Of a stretch of 55,851 nt of DNA, positions 38,610 to 46,096 are shown piece by piece. The stretch's first letter is position 1, and each line of letters begins with the position of its first letter. The stretch spans positions 1-55,851 of the forward strand of contig VCAY01000005.1 of the NCBI GenBank assembly GCA_013607635.1, in the 5' to 3' direction. The position numbers were made by a program, and so were the translations under genes. This DNA is from Campylobacterota bacterium. Its GTDB lineage: Bacteria > Campylobacterota > Campylobacteria > Campylobacterales > Sulfurimonadaceae. Below the pieces are notes generated by a model that searched no databases, was not told the origin of the DNA, and saw nothing but the letters and a program-made list of their open reading frames with translations.

Positions 38610-38683
38610 ACTACTTCACCAAGAAGAGTTTGATTTTTTCCCGCGGATCGATTGAGTAAAATCAAAATTCTTGTTTCAGTAGT
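38610..38683 (+). promoter_or_regulatory. Long imperfect inverted repeat upstream of msrA
   Basis: Arms ACTACT (38610-38615) and AGTAGT (38678-38683), and inside them TTTGATTTT (38629-38637) and AAAATCAAA (38658-38666), are mutually complementary. They can fold into one extended stem with a 20-base loop, ending 26 bases before the msrA ATG. It could be a 5' UTR regulatory structure, or an operator or terminator. Confidence 0.45.
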
Positions 38684-38709
38684 AGTTTTCTTTTACAAAG
38701 GAAGCGTAA

Positions 38710-39234
38710 ATGGAAAAAAGGATAGTACTTGGTGGTGGATGTTTTTGGTGTATTGAGGCGGTGTATCGCAATGTAAAGGGTGTGATCTCGGCTGTGAGTG
38801 GTTACACGGGAGGTGTAAGAGCCAATCCCGCTTATGAAAATGTGTGTAGTGGTGCGACGGGGCATGCTGAGGTGGTGGATATCACTTACAATGATGAGGT
38901 GATCTCGTTAGAGGAGATTTTAGATATCTTTTTTGCGATCCACGATCCGACAACACTCAATGCTCAAGGCGCAGACAAAGGCACGCAGTACCGCTCAGTT
39001 ATCTACTACGGCGATGAGGATGAGAAAAAGATCATTGAAAATTCGATGGCAAAACATCAGCAAAACTTTGCAGACAAGATCGTCACGGAAGTTAGCCCAC
39101 TAGGGGAGGTGTATCCAGCTGAAGCGTATCATCAAAACTACTACAACCTTAACCCGATGCAGGGGTATTGCCAGGTGGTGATCGCTCCTAAGTTGCAAAA
39201 ATTTATGACAAAATTTCCTGAGTATCTTGAATAA
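38710..39234 (+). CDS. msrA: Peptide methionine sulfoxide reductase MsrA
   Basis: Reduces methionine-S-sulfoxide in damaged proteins. The signature GGGCFWCIEA carries the catalytic C11; substrate-binding residues follow in SAVSGYTGG and GATGHAEVV. 174 aa with no signal peptide, so cytoplasmic. The ATG has AAGGAAG upstream. Its last 32 bases overlap the tail of the convergent AMMECR1 pseudogene. Confidence 0.96.
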   Translation: MEKRIVLGGGCFWCIEAVYRNVKGVISAVSGYTGGVRANPAYENVCSGATGHAEVVDITYNDEVISLEEILDIFFAIHDPTTLNAQGADKGTQYRSVIYYGDEDEKKIIENSMAKHQQNFADKIVTEVSPLGEVYPAEAYHQNYYNLNPMQGYCQVVIAPKLQKFMTKFPEYLE

Positions 39235-39558
39235 GCGGTTCATCTTGATGTGAAATCGCCCCATCAGGAGTCTGGAGGGTAATTTTTAGTGTTGCGTGAA
39301 GATACTCTGTGACTCCAAGGGGTTGAAAATTCTCATCTTCAAAGGCGGCTTTTTTTGCTCCGATGGTGATCGCATCGTAGAGATCTAGCTGTGTTGCACT
39401 AAAAATTCATTTTCTAAAAACAGCTCAATTGTTGTTGGGAGCTTTTGGGCAAGCGCAGGGTGGGCTATTAGGAGTTTTTGTTTGTTGAGGAGATTTTGCA
39501 TCTGCAACACTTCATTGATCGAATCGCGTGCGAGTTGGAGTAAAACTGAGCGAGCCAT
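39203..39558 (-). pseudogene. Frameshifted AMMECR1-domain gene
   Basis: ATG 39556-39558 opens a 57-codon frame (MARSVLLQLARDSINEVLQ...) that stops at a TAG at 39385-39387. The homologous sequence resumes in another frame and runs to a TAA at 39203, with the diagnostic AMMECR1 segment IGAKKAAFEDENFQPLGVTE. The part expected between (the R-G-C-x-G segment) is missing, so a deletion plus frameshift at about 39385-39400 seems to have broken it. The start abuts the antiporter stop with no gap, as a formerly coupled last gene of the topA-bioB-antiporter cluster. A sequencing error alone would not restore the lost motif. Confidence 0.72.
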
Positions 39559-40740
39559 CTAGTTTGCCTGAAGTGTTTTTTCTCTTTTGAGTTTGTAAAG
39601 ATTGATCAGTTTGATCATCACCATGACAAAGATCACCTCAAAGAGTGCAGCTAAGATGAAGGCGTAGTAGTGAAGTTGATCGATCGATCGTGCCTGAAAG
39701 GCCAGTGTCGCCATTGCAATAAGAAGTGTGAGAGGCATAGCGTGTGAAAGACCCATTAGCACAGAATCGATAAAACCAAGGTTCTTGATATACACCAACG
39801 AAGCAAGAACGCGCATGAGGATCATAACTGCGGTTATAATAAGCGCTTTTTGAATCAGTCCAGGCATAAAGATAGCATCAAGATGAAAAATACTGCCGAT
39901 ATGGATAAAGAAGATTGGTATCAAAAATCCAAAACCATAAGAAGCGAGCTTTTCCGGCAACTTCTCTTTGTGCTCAAAAAATGTGGGTAAAAATATTCCA
40001 GCCAAAAATGCTCCAAAAGCAAGTTCAAGATCAAGGTAGAGCATCGCACCAAGAAGCAAAAAGAAGATCCCCATAGAGAGACGGATATCTTGCTCTTTGT
40101 TGTCTTGGTGAGGCATAAGTGCTGTTGCTACTGCTGGGTACCACCAAAAGATAAGCTGCATAACACGAAAGATGATAAACATAATAAGTATGAAGGTCAA
40201 AAGGGCAAAGATCGTTTGAAAAAGCCCAAGCCCTATGCCTGATTGCAGTGTAGCGGAAGTGATAGTAAGGATAAAAATAGAAGCGACTTCACCAATGCCC
40301 CCTGCGGTCATCGAGAGTTCCAGCCATGGGGTTTTGCCATACTCTTTTGCCAGTGAAGCAACGAGCCCTACCGAGATAAGCGGCAGCAGCACCATAAAGA
40401 TTTTTCCAAGATCAAATTGTAGGGTAAAGAGGATCGAAAAGGCATAAAGAAATATCAGATAAAGTGCAGTTTTTTTGATGATACCCGCAGGAGTTTTAAG
40501 AACATTTTTGAGGTTAATCTCTGTGCCGGCGATAAACATCAGGTATAAAAAGCCAAACTCTGCAACAAGTGCAAAAAGGTGTTCATCGTGGATAAAACCG
40601 AAGTATGCGAAGAGTGAACCAAAGAGAATTTCGATCGGTGTGGTTGGCAGTCTAAGCGCTTTGGCGATAAAAGGGGAAAAGATGATGATAAGTGAGATGG
40701 TGATGATTAAAGTAATATTATCACCCACACTGTGATGCAT
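39559..40740 (-). CDS. Kef-type cation:proton antiporter (membrane domain only)
   Basis: 393 aa, almost wholly hydrophobic with 11-12 predicted helices (for example ITLIITISLIIIFSPFIAKAL and FAFGAFLAGIFLPTF), CPA2 family. Unlike the antiporter at 33412-35037 it lacks the cytosolic TrkA-N domain. The conserved acidic and Gly-rich helix segments suggest Na+(K+)/H+ exchange; the ion is unknown. It begins 1 base after bioB and is followed without gap by the AMMECR1 pseudogene. Confidence 0.88.
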   Translation of the reverse strand: MHHSVGDNITLIITISLIIIFSPFIAKALRLPTTPIEILFGSLFAYFGFIHDEHLFALVAEFGFLYLMFIAGTEINLKNVLKTPAGIIKKTALYLIFLYAFSILFTLQFDLGKIFMVLLPLISVGLVASLAKEYGKTPWLELSMTAGGIGEVASIFILTITSATLQSGIGLGLFQTIFALLTFILIMFIIFRVMQLIFWWYPAVATALMPHQDNKEQDIRLSMGIFFLLLGAMLYLDLELAFGAFLAGIFLPTFFEHKEKLPEKLASYGFGFLIPIFFIHIGSIFHLDAIFMPGLIQKALIITAVMILMRVLASLVYIKNLGFIDSVLMGLSHAMPLTLLIAMATLAFQARSIDQLHYYAFILAALFEVIFVMVMIKLINLYKLKREKTLQAN

Positions 40741-40741
40741 C

Positions 40742-41590
40742 TTAAGCCCCTACTTCTGTAGCGCGCTCAAGTCCAAGAGCATGGAGCATTTCAAGATCTT
40801 TGTGCATTGCTCGACCGGTGGTTGTGAGATAGTTACCAATTACGATCGCATTGGCACCGTAGTCAAAGATCTCCTCTTGACGCTTGCCAAACATCAGCTC
40901 TCGCCCACCTGCAACCATAATACGCTGGGCATCAGGCAGAGTTTGCCTTGTGAGTTTGATAAGCTGCAGTGCTTCATCGATGCTTAAAGGGTTTGGATTA
41001 AGTTGCAAGGCTGGATTGTGGTGGTAGAAGTTGATCGGCACACTTGTTGGTTTTAGACGGGTAAGTGAGGCTAGCATACTCTCCCGATCTGCTTGGCTCT
41101 CACCTAGACCAAAGATCCCTCCAGAGATGAGCACTAGCCCAACCCCATTAACATTTTCGCATGTCTCATAACGTTCACTCCACGGGTGGGTGGTGCAGAT
41201 CTGTGGGTAAAACGCTTCGCTGGTCTCAAGGTTGTGGTTATACGCTTTGATCCCCGCTTTTTTGATCTCTTTGAGTTGCTCAACGCTTGCTGTACCGTTA
41301 CAGGCAATAAGGCGCAGTTTTGGAGCAACACGCTGCACCTCTTTAGCAGTGGAGCAGACAAACTCTAAAGTTTTATCGTTTAGCCCCTTATCGGCAGTCA
41401 CCAAACAAAACCCAAGTGCACCGTTTGACTCTGCAGCAATTGCTTCTTGTTTGATCTGCTCAATCGGTTTTTGTTTGTAGCGCTCGATGTCAGCTTTGTA
41501 GCGTACACTTTGTGAGCAAAATTTGCAATCTTCGTTACATGTACCGCTGTTGATGTTGCAGATAGAGCATAAAAATATCTTTTTACCCAC
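40742..41590 (-). CDS. bioB: Biotin synthase
   Basis: A radical SAM enzyme that inserts sulfur into dethiobiotin. The 4Fe-4S motif is C18-x3-C22-x2-C25 (TCNEDCKFCSQS); other conserved blocks are YNHNLETSEAFYP and the late VAGGRELMFG. At 282 aa it is shorter than the E. coli enzyme (346 aa), as is common in this phylum. The start is GTG at 41588-41590; an overlapping ATG at 41592 is out of frame. It follows the phosphoesterase by 1 base. Confidence 0.93.
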   Translation of the reverse strand: MGKKIFLCSICNINSGTCNEDCKFCSQSVRYKADIERYKQKPIEQIKQEAIAAESNGALGFCLVTADKGLNDKTLEFVCSTAKEVQRVAPKLRLIACNGTASVEQLKEIKKAGIKAYNHNLETSEAFYPQICTTHPWSERYETCENVNGVGLVLISGGIFGLGESQADRESMLASLTRLKPTSVPINFYHHNPALQLNPNPLSIDEALQLIKLTRQTLPDAQRIMVAGGRELMFGKRQEEIFDYGANAIVIGNYLTTTGRAMHKDLEMLHALGLERATEVGA

Positions 41591-41591
41591 A

Positions 41592-42107
41592 TTATTGCCT
41601 TGTAAAAGAGAACTCTTTTTTAAGTGTAAAATCCTCTTTGGGTTTTCTAGTGTAGTAGTTTACCAAAAACTGCTTTTTCTTTACCTCTAAAAGTGCACAT
41701 TCGCTAAAATTTTTGTTTCTTGCACACACTTCACCGGGATTCAGATACAAGGTTTTACCTTTGTATTCTAACTCAAATTTGTGGGTGTGCCCAAATATTA
41801 CTACTTCTGTATCGCCTGTCATATAAAACGGCAGGTGCATCAGTTTGCATGTTGTGTCGGCAAGTTTGAAGTAGTGAGGCTCTTGCACAAGGTTGTAGTT
41901 GTTATGCACAGAGACAAGGTGGGCATCGTTGTTACCATAAACTGCGACATAACGAACGCCGCAGTTTTGAAGGTATTCTAACACCTCCACTGCAACAATA
42001 TCTCCCGCATGGATAAAAAACTCCACACCCTGTTCAATGAGCATATCGATCGCTTTTTTGGTTTTGCCAACCTTTGTGTGTGAGTCTGAGATGATACCTA
42101 TTTTCAT
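41592..42107 (-). CDS. Metallophosphoesterase, YfcE/MJ0936 family
   Basis: A 171-aa single-domain calcineurin-like phosphodiesterase. The metal-binding motifs are complete and in order: GIISDSHTK, IHAGDIV, YGNNDAH, and GHTHKFE near the end. Family members hydrolyse model phosphodiesters; the natural substrate is unknown. It lies 6 bases after topA and 1 base before bioB. Confidence 0.93.
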   Translation of the reverse strand: MKIGIISDSHTKVGKTKKAIDMLIEQGVEFFIHAGDIVAVEVLEYLQNCGVRYVAVYGNNDAHLVSVHNNYNLVQEPHYFKLADTTCKLMHLPFYMTGDTEVVIFGHTHKFELEYKGKTLYLNPGEVCARNKNFSECALLEVKKKQFLVNYYTRKPKEDFTLKKEFSFTRQ

Positions 42108-42113
42108 AATATT

Positions 42114-44342
42114 TTATGAGTTTTCAATCTCTTCTTTAGGTGTTCTAGCTTTACACTTGACACACTCATACACCTCTTTGTTTCTGTAGGTTCGAGGAGC
42201 TAGCACACCGTTGCACCCTTTCTCTTTACATTTGATGGTGGTTGGTTCAAACTTGGAGATAAATTTACATTTTGGATAGTTTTTACACCCCCAAAATGGA
42301 CCCCTGCGGGAGTTTTTAAGACTCAGCTTGCCGCCACAATCAGGACATGGAGTCTTACTTACTTTCTCTTCAACCTGTATGCTTTTGGTGTTTTTACACT
42401 CAGGGTAGTTGCCACATGCCAAAAATTGACCGTTGCGACCGTTTTTGATGATCATATCTCCGCCACATTTTTCACACTTCTCATCGGCAAATTGCTCTTT
42501 TTTCTCCACTTTGTTGCCATCGGCATCGACTTGTTCAGTGTATTTACATTTTGGAAAACCGCTACATGCAACAAACTCACCATAGCGACCACTGCGAAGC
42601 AGCAACTCACTGCCACATTTTGGACAGTTACGACCGAGTGGTTTTGCCATCTTGAGTGATTGTATCTTCTCTTTACCCTCAGAGATCTGCTGCATAAAGC
42701 TTTCATAAAACTCTATAAGCAGTTTTTCCCAGTCCTCATGCCCCTCTGCGATTGCATCGAGTTTCTCTTCCATTGTTGCGGTAAAGTTGATATCTACAAT
42801 ATTGGCAAAATGTTTCTCAAGGATCTCTGTAACGGTAAAAGCAACCTCCGTTGGGACAATCTGTTTTTTTTCTATGTTGACATAGGTTCGGTTGGTGAGT
42901 GTTGCGATAGTTGGTGCGTAGGTTGATGGGCGTCCAACTCCTTCAGCTTCAAGTTTTTTAATGAGGCTTGCTTCAGAGTAGCGAGATGGTGGCTCGGTAA
43001 AGTGTTGTGTCGGTTTGACAGACTCGATCTCGGCTTTCTCACCCTCTTTGAGTGTTGGGAGCAATTTGTCTTTGTCCTCATTACCCATCACTTTGTAAAA
43101 ACCATCAAAGACTAGCTTGCGACCACTTGCACGAAACTCATTTTCATTGCCTTGAAAGATGATAGACTGCTGCTCAAACAAAGCATCTGCCATCTGACAC
43201 GCCATAAAACGCTTATAGATAAGGCGGTAGAGTTTCAGCTCATCGGTTTTGAGGTATTTGCTCGCAACTTCAGGAGTGAACTGCAACATCGTTGGGCGGA
43301 TCGCTTCGTGCGCCTCTTGTGCCCCTTTGGCTTTTTTGGTGTAAAACTTCGGTTTTGGTGGTAAATATTTCTCACCGTAGCGACTCTTGATGATGCCGCG
43401 AACCGCACTTACTGCTTCAGTCGCTAGGTTGAGTGAGTCTGTTCTCATATAGGTGATAACCCCACTTGTACCATCAGGTGTTTTAACACCTTCATAAAGT
43501 GTCTGTGCGAGCATCATCGTTTTTTTCGGAGAAAAACCAAGTTTGCTTGAGGCAGTCTGTTGCAGTGTTGAGGTCATAAACGGTGGTGGTGTAGCACTCT
43601 TTCGTTGTTTGGTTTCTATCTTGGCGATGGTGTAGCTGTCGTTTTTGACACTTTGTGTGATAGCTTCAGCCTGTTCTTTATTCTCAATACTCAGCTTTTC
43701 GATCTTTTTGCCACCATGTTTGATGAGGTTTGCTTCGATGTTTGTTTGAAATTTTGTATCGATACTCCAATACTCTTGCGGGATAAACGCTTTGATCTCA
43801 CGCTCACGATCAACTACGAGTTTGAGAGTTGAGCTTTGTACCCGTCCACCTGAGAGCCCTTTTTGGATCTTTGAGCTAAGAAGTGGGGAGAGTTTGTAAC
43901 CCACGATGCGATCAAGTAAACGGCGCGCCTGTTGTGCATTGACCATATTGATGTCGATATGGCGAGCCGATTCTAGTGCATGCTCTATCGCGCTTTTGGT
44001 GATCTCATGAAATACGATACGCGGTAACTCGGCAGGATCTTTTTTGATCGCATGAGCAATGTGCCAGCCGATCGCTTCCCCTTCGCGGTCCTCATCGGTC
44101 GCGATATAGATGGTGTCTGCTTTTTTTGCTTTGTCTTTGATCTCTTTGACTGTTGGGGCGTTCTCTTTGGCAACGGAGTATTTCGGAGCAATTTTATGGT
44201 GCTCTTCATCGATCTCGATCCCAAAACGAGACTTTGGTAGATCACGAATATGCCCTTTAGAGGCGATAACATCGTAACCTTTTCCTAGAAAATTTTTAAT
44301 GGTTCTGGCTTTTGCAGGTGATTCGACAATAATTAAATTCAA
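42114..44342 (-). CDS. topA: DNA topoisomerase I
   Basis: A type IA topoisomerase that relaxes negative supercoils, opposing gyrase. The TOPRIM segment begins LIIVESPAKARTI; the active-site tyrosine is Y298 in ITYMRTDSLNL. The C-terminus carries three complete tetra-cysteine zinc fingers (CPKCGSELLL, CEKCGGDMII, CPDCGGKLSL) and a fourth, cysteine-rich one. 742 aa. The start is TTG (44340-44342), preceded by AGGAAAA at suitable spacing, and matches the usual N-terminus. It heads the topA-phosphoesterase-bioB-antiporter cluster. Confidence 0.97.
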   Translation of the reverse strand: MNLIIVESPAKARTIKNFLGKGYDVIASKGHIRDLPKSRFGIEIDEEHHKIAPKYSVAKENAPTVKEIKDKAKKADTIYIATDEDREGEAIGWHIAHAIKKDPAELPRIVFHEITKSAIEHALESARHIDINMVNAQQARRLLDRIVGYKLSPLLSSKIQKGLSGGRVQSSTLKLVVDREREIKAFIPQEYWSIDTKFQTNIEANLIKHGGKKIEKLSIENKEQAEAITQSVKNDSYTIAKIETKQRKSATPPPFMTSTLQQTASSKLGFSPKKTMMLAQTLYEGVKTPDGTSGVITYMRTDSLNLATEAVSAVRGIIKSRYGEKYLPPKPKFYTKKAKGAQEAHEAIRPTMLQFTPEVASKYLKTDELKLYRLIYKRFMACQMADALFEQQSIIFQGNENEFRASGRKLVFDGFYKVMGNEDKDKLLPTLKEGEKAEIESVKPTQHFTEPPSRYSEASLIKKLEAEGVGRPSTYAPTIATLTNRTYVNIEKKQIVPTEVAFTVTEILEKHFANIVDINFTATMEEKLDAIAEGHEDWEKLLIEFYESFMQQISEGKEKIQSLKMAKPLGRNCPKCGSELLLRSGRYGEFVACSGFPKCKYTEQVDADGNKVEKKEQFADEKCEKCGGDMIIKNGRNGQFLACGNYPECKNTKSIQVEEKVSKTPCPDCGGKLSLKNSRRGPFWGCKNYPKCKFISKFEPTTIKCKEKGCNGVLAPRTYRNKEVYECVKCKARTPKEEIENS

Positions 44343-44418
44343 ACGATTTTCCTAGTTTTTGAGTGCGAAAGTTTAACACAAAAACTTTAAAATTGAAAAA
44401 TTAGGGTATTAAACTCTC

Positions 44419-44739
44419 TTAACATCCAAGAGCTTCACAAAGTTTTTTCTTTAGACCTAAAAAGCTTTTTTGTTTGAGTGAAGCGATAAATTTGGAACCT
44501 TTTATCAAAGAGCTGTCTACGGCAGTGAGTTTTGGAACGATAATGACGGAATCTTTTTTTAAAGAACCATCTGCAATATCCTTGGTACTAATTTTGAATC
44601 CCTCTCTTGTAAGGTTGCTTGTAAGCGGTAAAACGAGAACATCATCTTTGGAGATATTTTGATAAACCAAAACAGGACGTCCTTTACTTTTTGTAAAGTT
44701 AGAGTAGGGCATATTGATATAGTAGATATCTCCTACCAT
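44419..44739 (-). CDS. MazF/PemK-type toxin endoribonuclease
   Basis: 106 aa with the PemK/MazF fold: MVGDIYYINMPYSNFTKSKGRPVLVYQN at the start, then LVLPLTSN and VIIVPKLTAVDSSLI. This family cuts mRNA when its antitoxin is lost. The start overlaps the antitoxin gene by 7 bases. The usual MazF Arg and Thr/Ser active-site residues appear to be present in GRPVLVY and PLTSN. Toxicity is inferred. Confidence 0.86.
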   Translation of the reverse strand: MVGDIYYINMPYSNFTKSKGRPVLVYQNISKDDVLVLPLTSNLTREGFKISTKDIADGSLKKDSVIIVPKLTAVDSSLIKGSKFIASLKQKSFLGLKKKLCEALGC

Positions 44740-44990
44740 TGTGAATAGTCCTCATCTTCATCATCAAAGTCGTTTTTACTTAGACCAATGGCAATTTTTC
44801 CAAAATTATCTAGCTCTTGATCGCTCCAATAGCTCCATGCATCATCGACATGCTCAAGCTTTTTGTATTTTTCATAATCCATCACGACTACAAAAGGTTT
44901 GTCTCTTTTGGTGATGAGCAGATCATTACGCAGGGCTTCTTGTAGTTTTGTGGAGTTTTGTTTGAGCTCGGAAGCAGATATAGAGTGCAT
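44733..44990 (-). CDS. Phd/YefM-type antitoxin
   Basis: 85 aa. The N-terminal half is a Phd/YefM DNA-binding and dimer domain (MHSISASELKQNSTKLQEAL, PFVVVMDYEKYKKL); the acidic C-terminal tail (FDDEDEDYSQW) would wrap the toxin. It precedes and overlaps the MazF-type gene, the standard antitoxin-first order. Phd-type antitoxins more often pair with Doc or RelE toxins, so a MazF-type partner is a less common combination. Confidence 0.85.
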   Translation of the reverse strand: MHSISASELKQNSTKLQEALRNDLLITKRDKPFVVVMDYEKYKKLEHVDDAWSYWSDQELDNFGKIAIGLSKNDFDDEDEDYSQW

Positions 44991-45017
44991 CAGATCCCCT
45001 TTTTATCTATTTTGTAC

Positions 45018-45039
45018 ATTATAGCTATTTTAACTATAA
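45018..45039 (-). promoter_or_regulatory. Promoter and putative operator of the toxin-antitoxin pair
   Basis: A minus-strand TATAAT (45018-45023) lies about 28 bases upstream of the antitoxin ATG and overlaps the inverted repeat TTATAG-N9-CTATAA (45019-45039). Such a repeat at the promoter is what autoregulating Phd antitoxins bind. Confidence 0.5.
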
Positions 45040-45072
45040 AATGTCAATTTGTAAAAAAATTTGCAAATTTTC

Positions 45073-45099
45073 TAAAGTAATTTTTTTCACTGCCGATTT
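45073..45099 (+). promoter_or_regulatory. Sigma-28 (FliA) promoter of flagellin
   Basis: TAAA (45073-45076), 15 bases, then GCCGATTT (45092-45099), close to the FliA consensus TAAA-N15-GCCGATAA. Transcription would begin near 45106, about 70 bases before the flagellin ATG. Confidence 0.88.
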
Positions 45100-45111
45100 A
45101 GTTTGCATCTA

Positions 45112-45125
45112 GGGCAAGGAAGCCC
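45112..45125 (+). promoter_or_regulatory. Predicted CsrA-binding hairpin in the flagellin leader
   Basis: GGGC-AAGGAA-GCCC: a 4-bp stem presenting AAGGA in a six-base loop, the classic CsrA target. A second hairpin, AGAGC-GCAAG-GCTCT, is at 45143-45157, and another AAGGA overlaps the Shine-Dalgarno (AAAAGGATTT). In C. jejuni, CsrA-FliW controls flagellin translation through such leader sites. fliW is at 14290-14673. Confidence 0.72.
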
Positions 45126-45177
45126 CAAGATAAAAATCAAAAAGAGCGCAAGGCTCTACCATAGAAAAGGATTTATT

Positions 45178-46020
45178 ATGGGATTTAGAATTAATACGAA
45201 CGTTAGTGCAATGAATGCGTGGAGAAACTCCACAATGAACAATTTTCACCTTGATAGAAGTTTGACTTCACTTAGTTCAGGTTTAAGAATTAACCGTGCT
45301 TCTGATGACGCTGCCGGTCTTGCAATCGCTGATAAACTTTCAGCACAGTCTCAAGGTCTTGGTCAAGCGATCAGAAATGCAAATGATGGTATCGGTCTTA
45401 TCCAAACTGCTGATGGTGCACTTGAAGAGTACACAAACATCTTAAAAAGGGTTCGTGTTCTTGCAGATCAAGCAGCCAATGATACGCAAGATGCTACATC
45501 TCGTGGGCATATCCAAAAAGAGGTTACAGCACTATTGCAAGGAGCAAGCGATATCGCTGCTACTACAAAATTTAATGGTGTAAAACTGCTAGATGGAACA
45601 GGTGGTAGCAGTAGTGATGGTAATTTTGTTTTCCATATTGGTGCTTATGCTAATGAAACACAAACTGCTGCGATTGGTACGAATACTGTTGCAGCTATTG
45701 TTAGTGGCTCAATTGCATCGATCGATGTTACAAGTAGAGCAGCTGCAGAAGCTACTATATCAAAAATGGATACAGCTCTTGATAATATCAATACAAAAAG
45801 AGCAGTTCTTGGTGCGGCTCAAAACAAACTTGAATCAACTGTTAGAAACATCTCAGTTACTCAGGTAAATGTTACTGCTGCAGAGAGTCAAATTCGTGAT
45901 GTTGATTTTGCTGCTGAGTCTGCAAACTTCAACAAAAGAAATATCTTGGCACAATCTGGTTCTTATGCGATGAGTCAAGCGAACGCCGTACAACAAAACG
46001 TGCTTAGACTACTTCAGTAG
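45178..46020 (+). CDS. Flagellin
   Basis: The filament subunit, 280 aa. The N-terminal D0/D1 signature GFRINTNVSAMNAWRNS and the C-terminal DVDFAAESANFNKRNILAQSGSYAMSQANAVQQNVLRLLQ region are conserved in type. The variable middle is very short (about residues 140-180, Ser/Gly/Thr-rich), where O-glycans would attach. An in-frame start at 45103 exists, but the true start is 45178: the leader upstream is structured RNA, AAGGATT is spaced correctly, and the protein begins with the conserved motif. It is driven by a sigma-28 promoter and faces the glycosylation operon. Confidence 0.96.
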   Translation: MGFRINTNVSAMNAWRNSTMNNFHLDRSLTSLSSGLRINRASDDAAGLAIADKLSAQSQGLGQAIRNANDGIGLIQTADGALEEYTNILKRVRVLADQAANDTQDATSRGHIQKEVTALLQGASDIAATTKFNGVKLLDGTGGSSSDGNFVFHIGAYANETQTAAIGTNTVAAIVSGSIASIDVTSRAAAEATISKMDTALDNINTKRAVLGAAQNKLESTVRNISVTQVNVTAAESQIRDVDFAAESANFNKRNILAQSGSYAMSQANAVQQNVLRLLQ

Positions 46021-46050
46021 ATAAAGCATGTTTCTTTAGAAGCGGTATTA

Positions 46051-46091
46051 AAGTGGGGGTTTGGGCTTTTTTAAAAGTTGCATCCCCGCTT
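46051..46091. terminator. Bidirectional terminator-like hairpin between flagellin and maf genes
   Basis: AAGTGGGG (46051-46058) pairs with CCCCGCTT (46084-46091) around a long, T-rich loop. It is followed by ATTCTTT on plus. It probably ends the convergent flagellin and glycosylation-operon transcripts. Confidence 0.45.
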
Positions 46092-46096
46092 ATTCT

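Noticed and set aside
39670-39700. Frequent GATC/CGATCG words (as at 39680) as a repeat family
   Set aside because: They follow from abundant Ile-Asp (ATC GAT) codons in many genes and are not arranged as dispersed repeats.
45103-45177. N-terminal 25-residue extension of flagellin
   Set aside because: The stretch is a structured mRNA leader downstream of the sigma-28 promoter; flagellins begin MGFRINTN.
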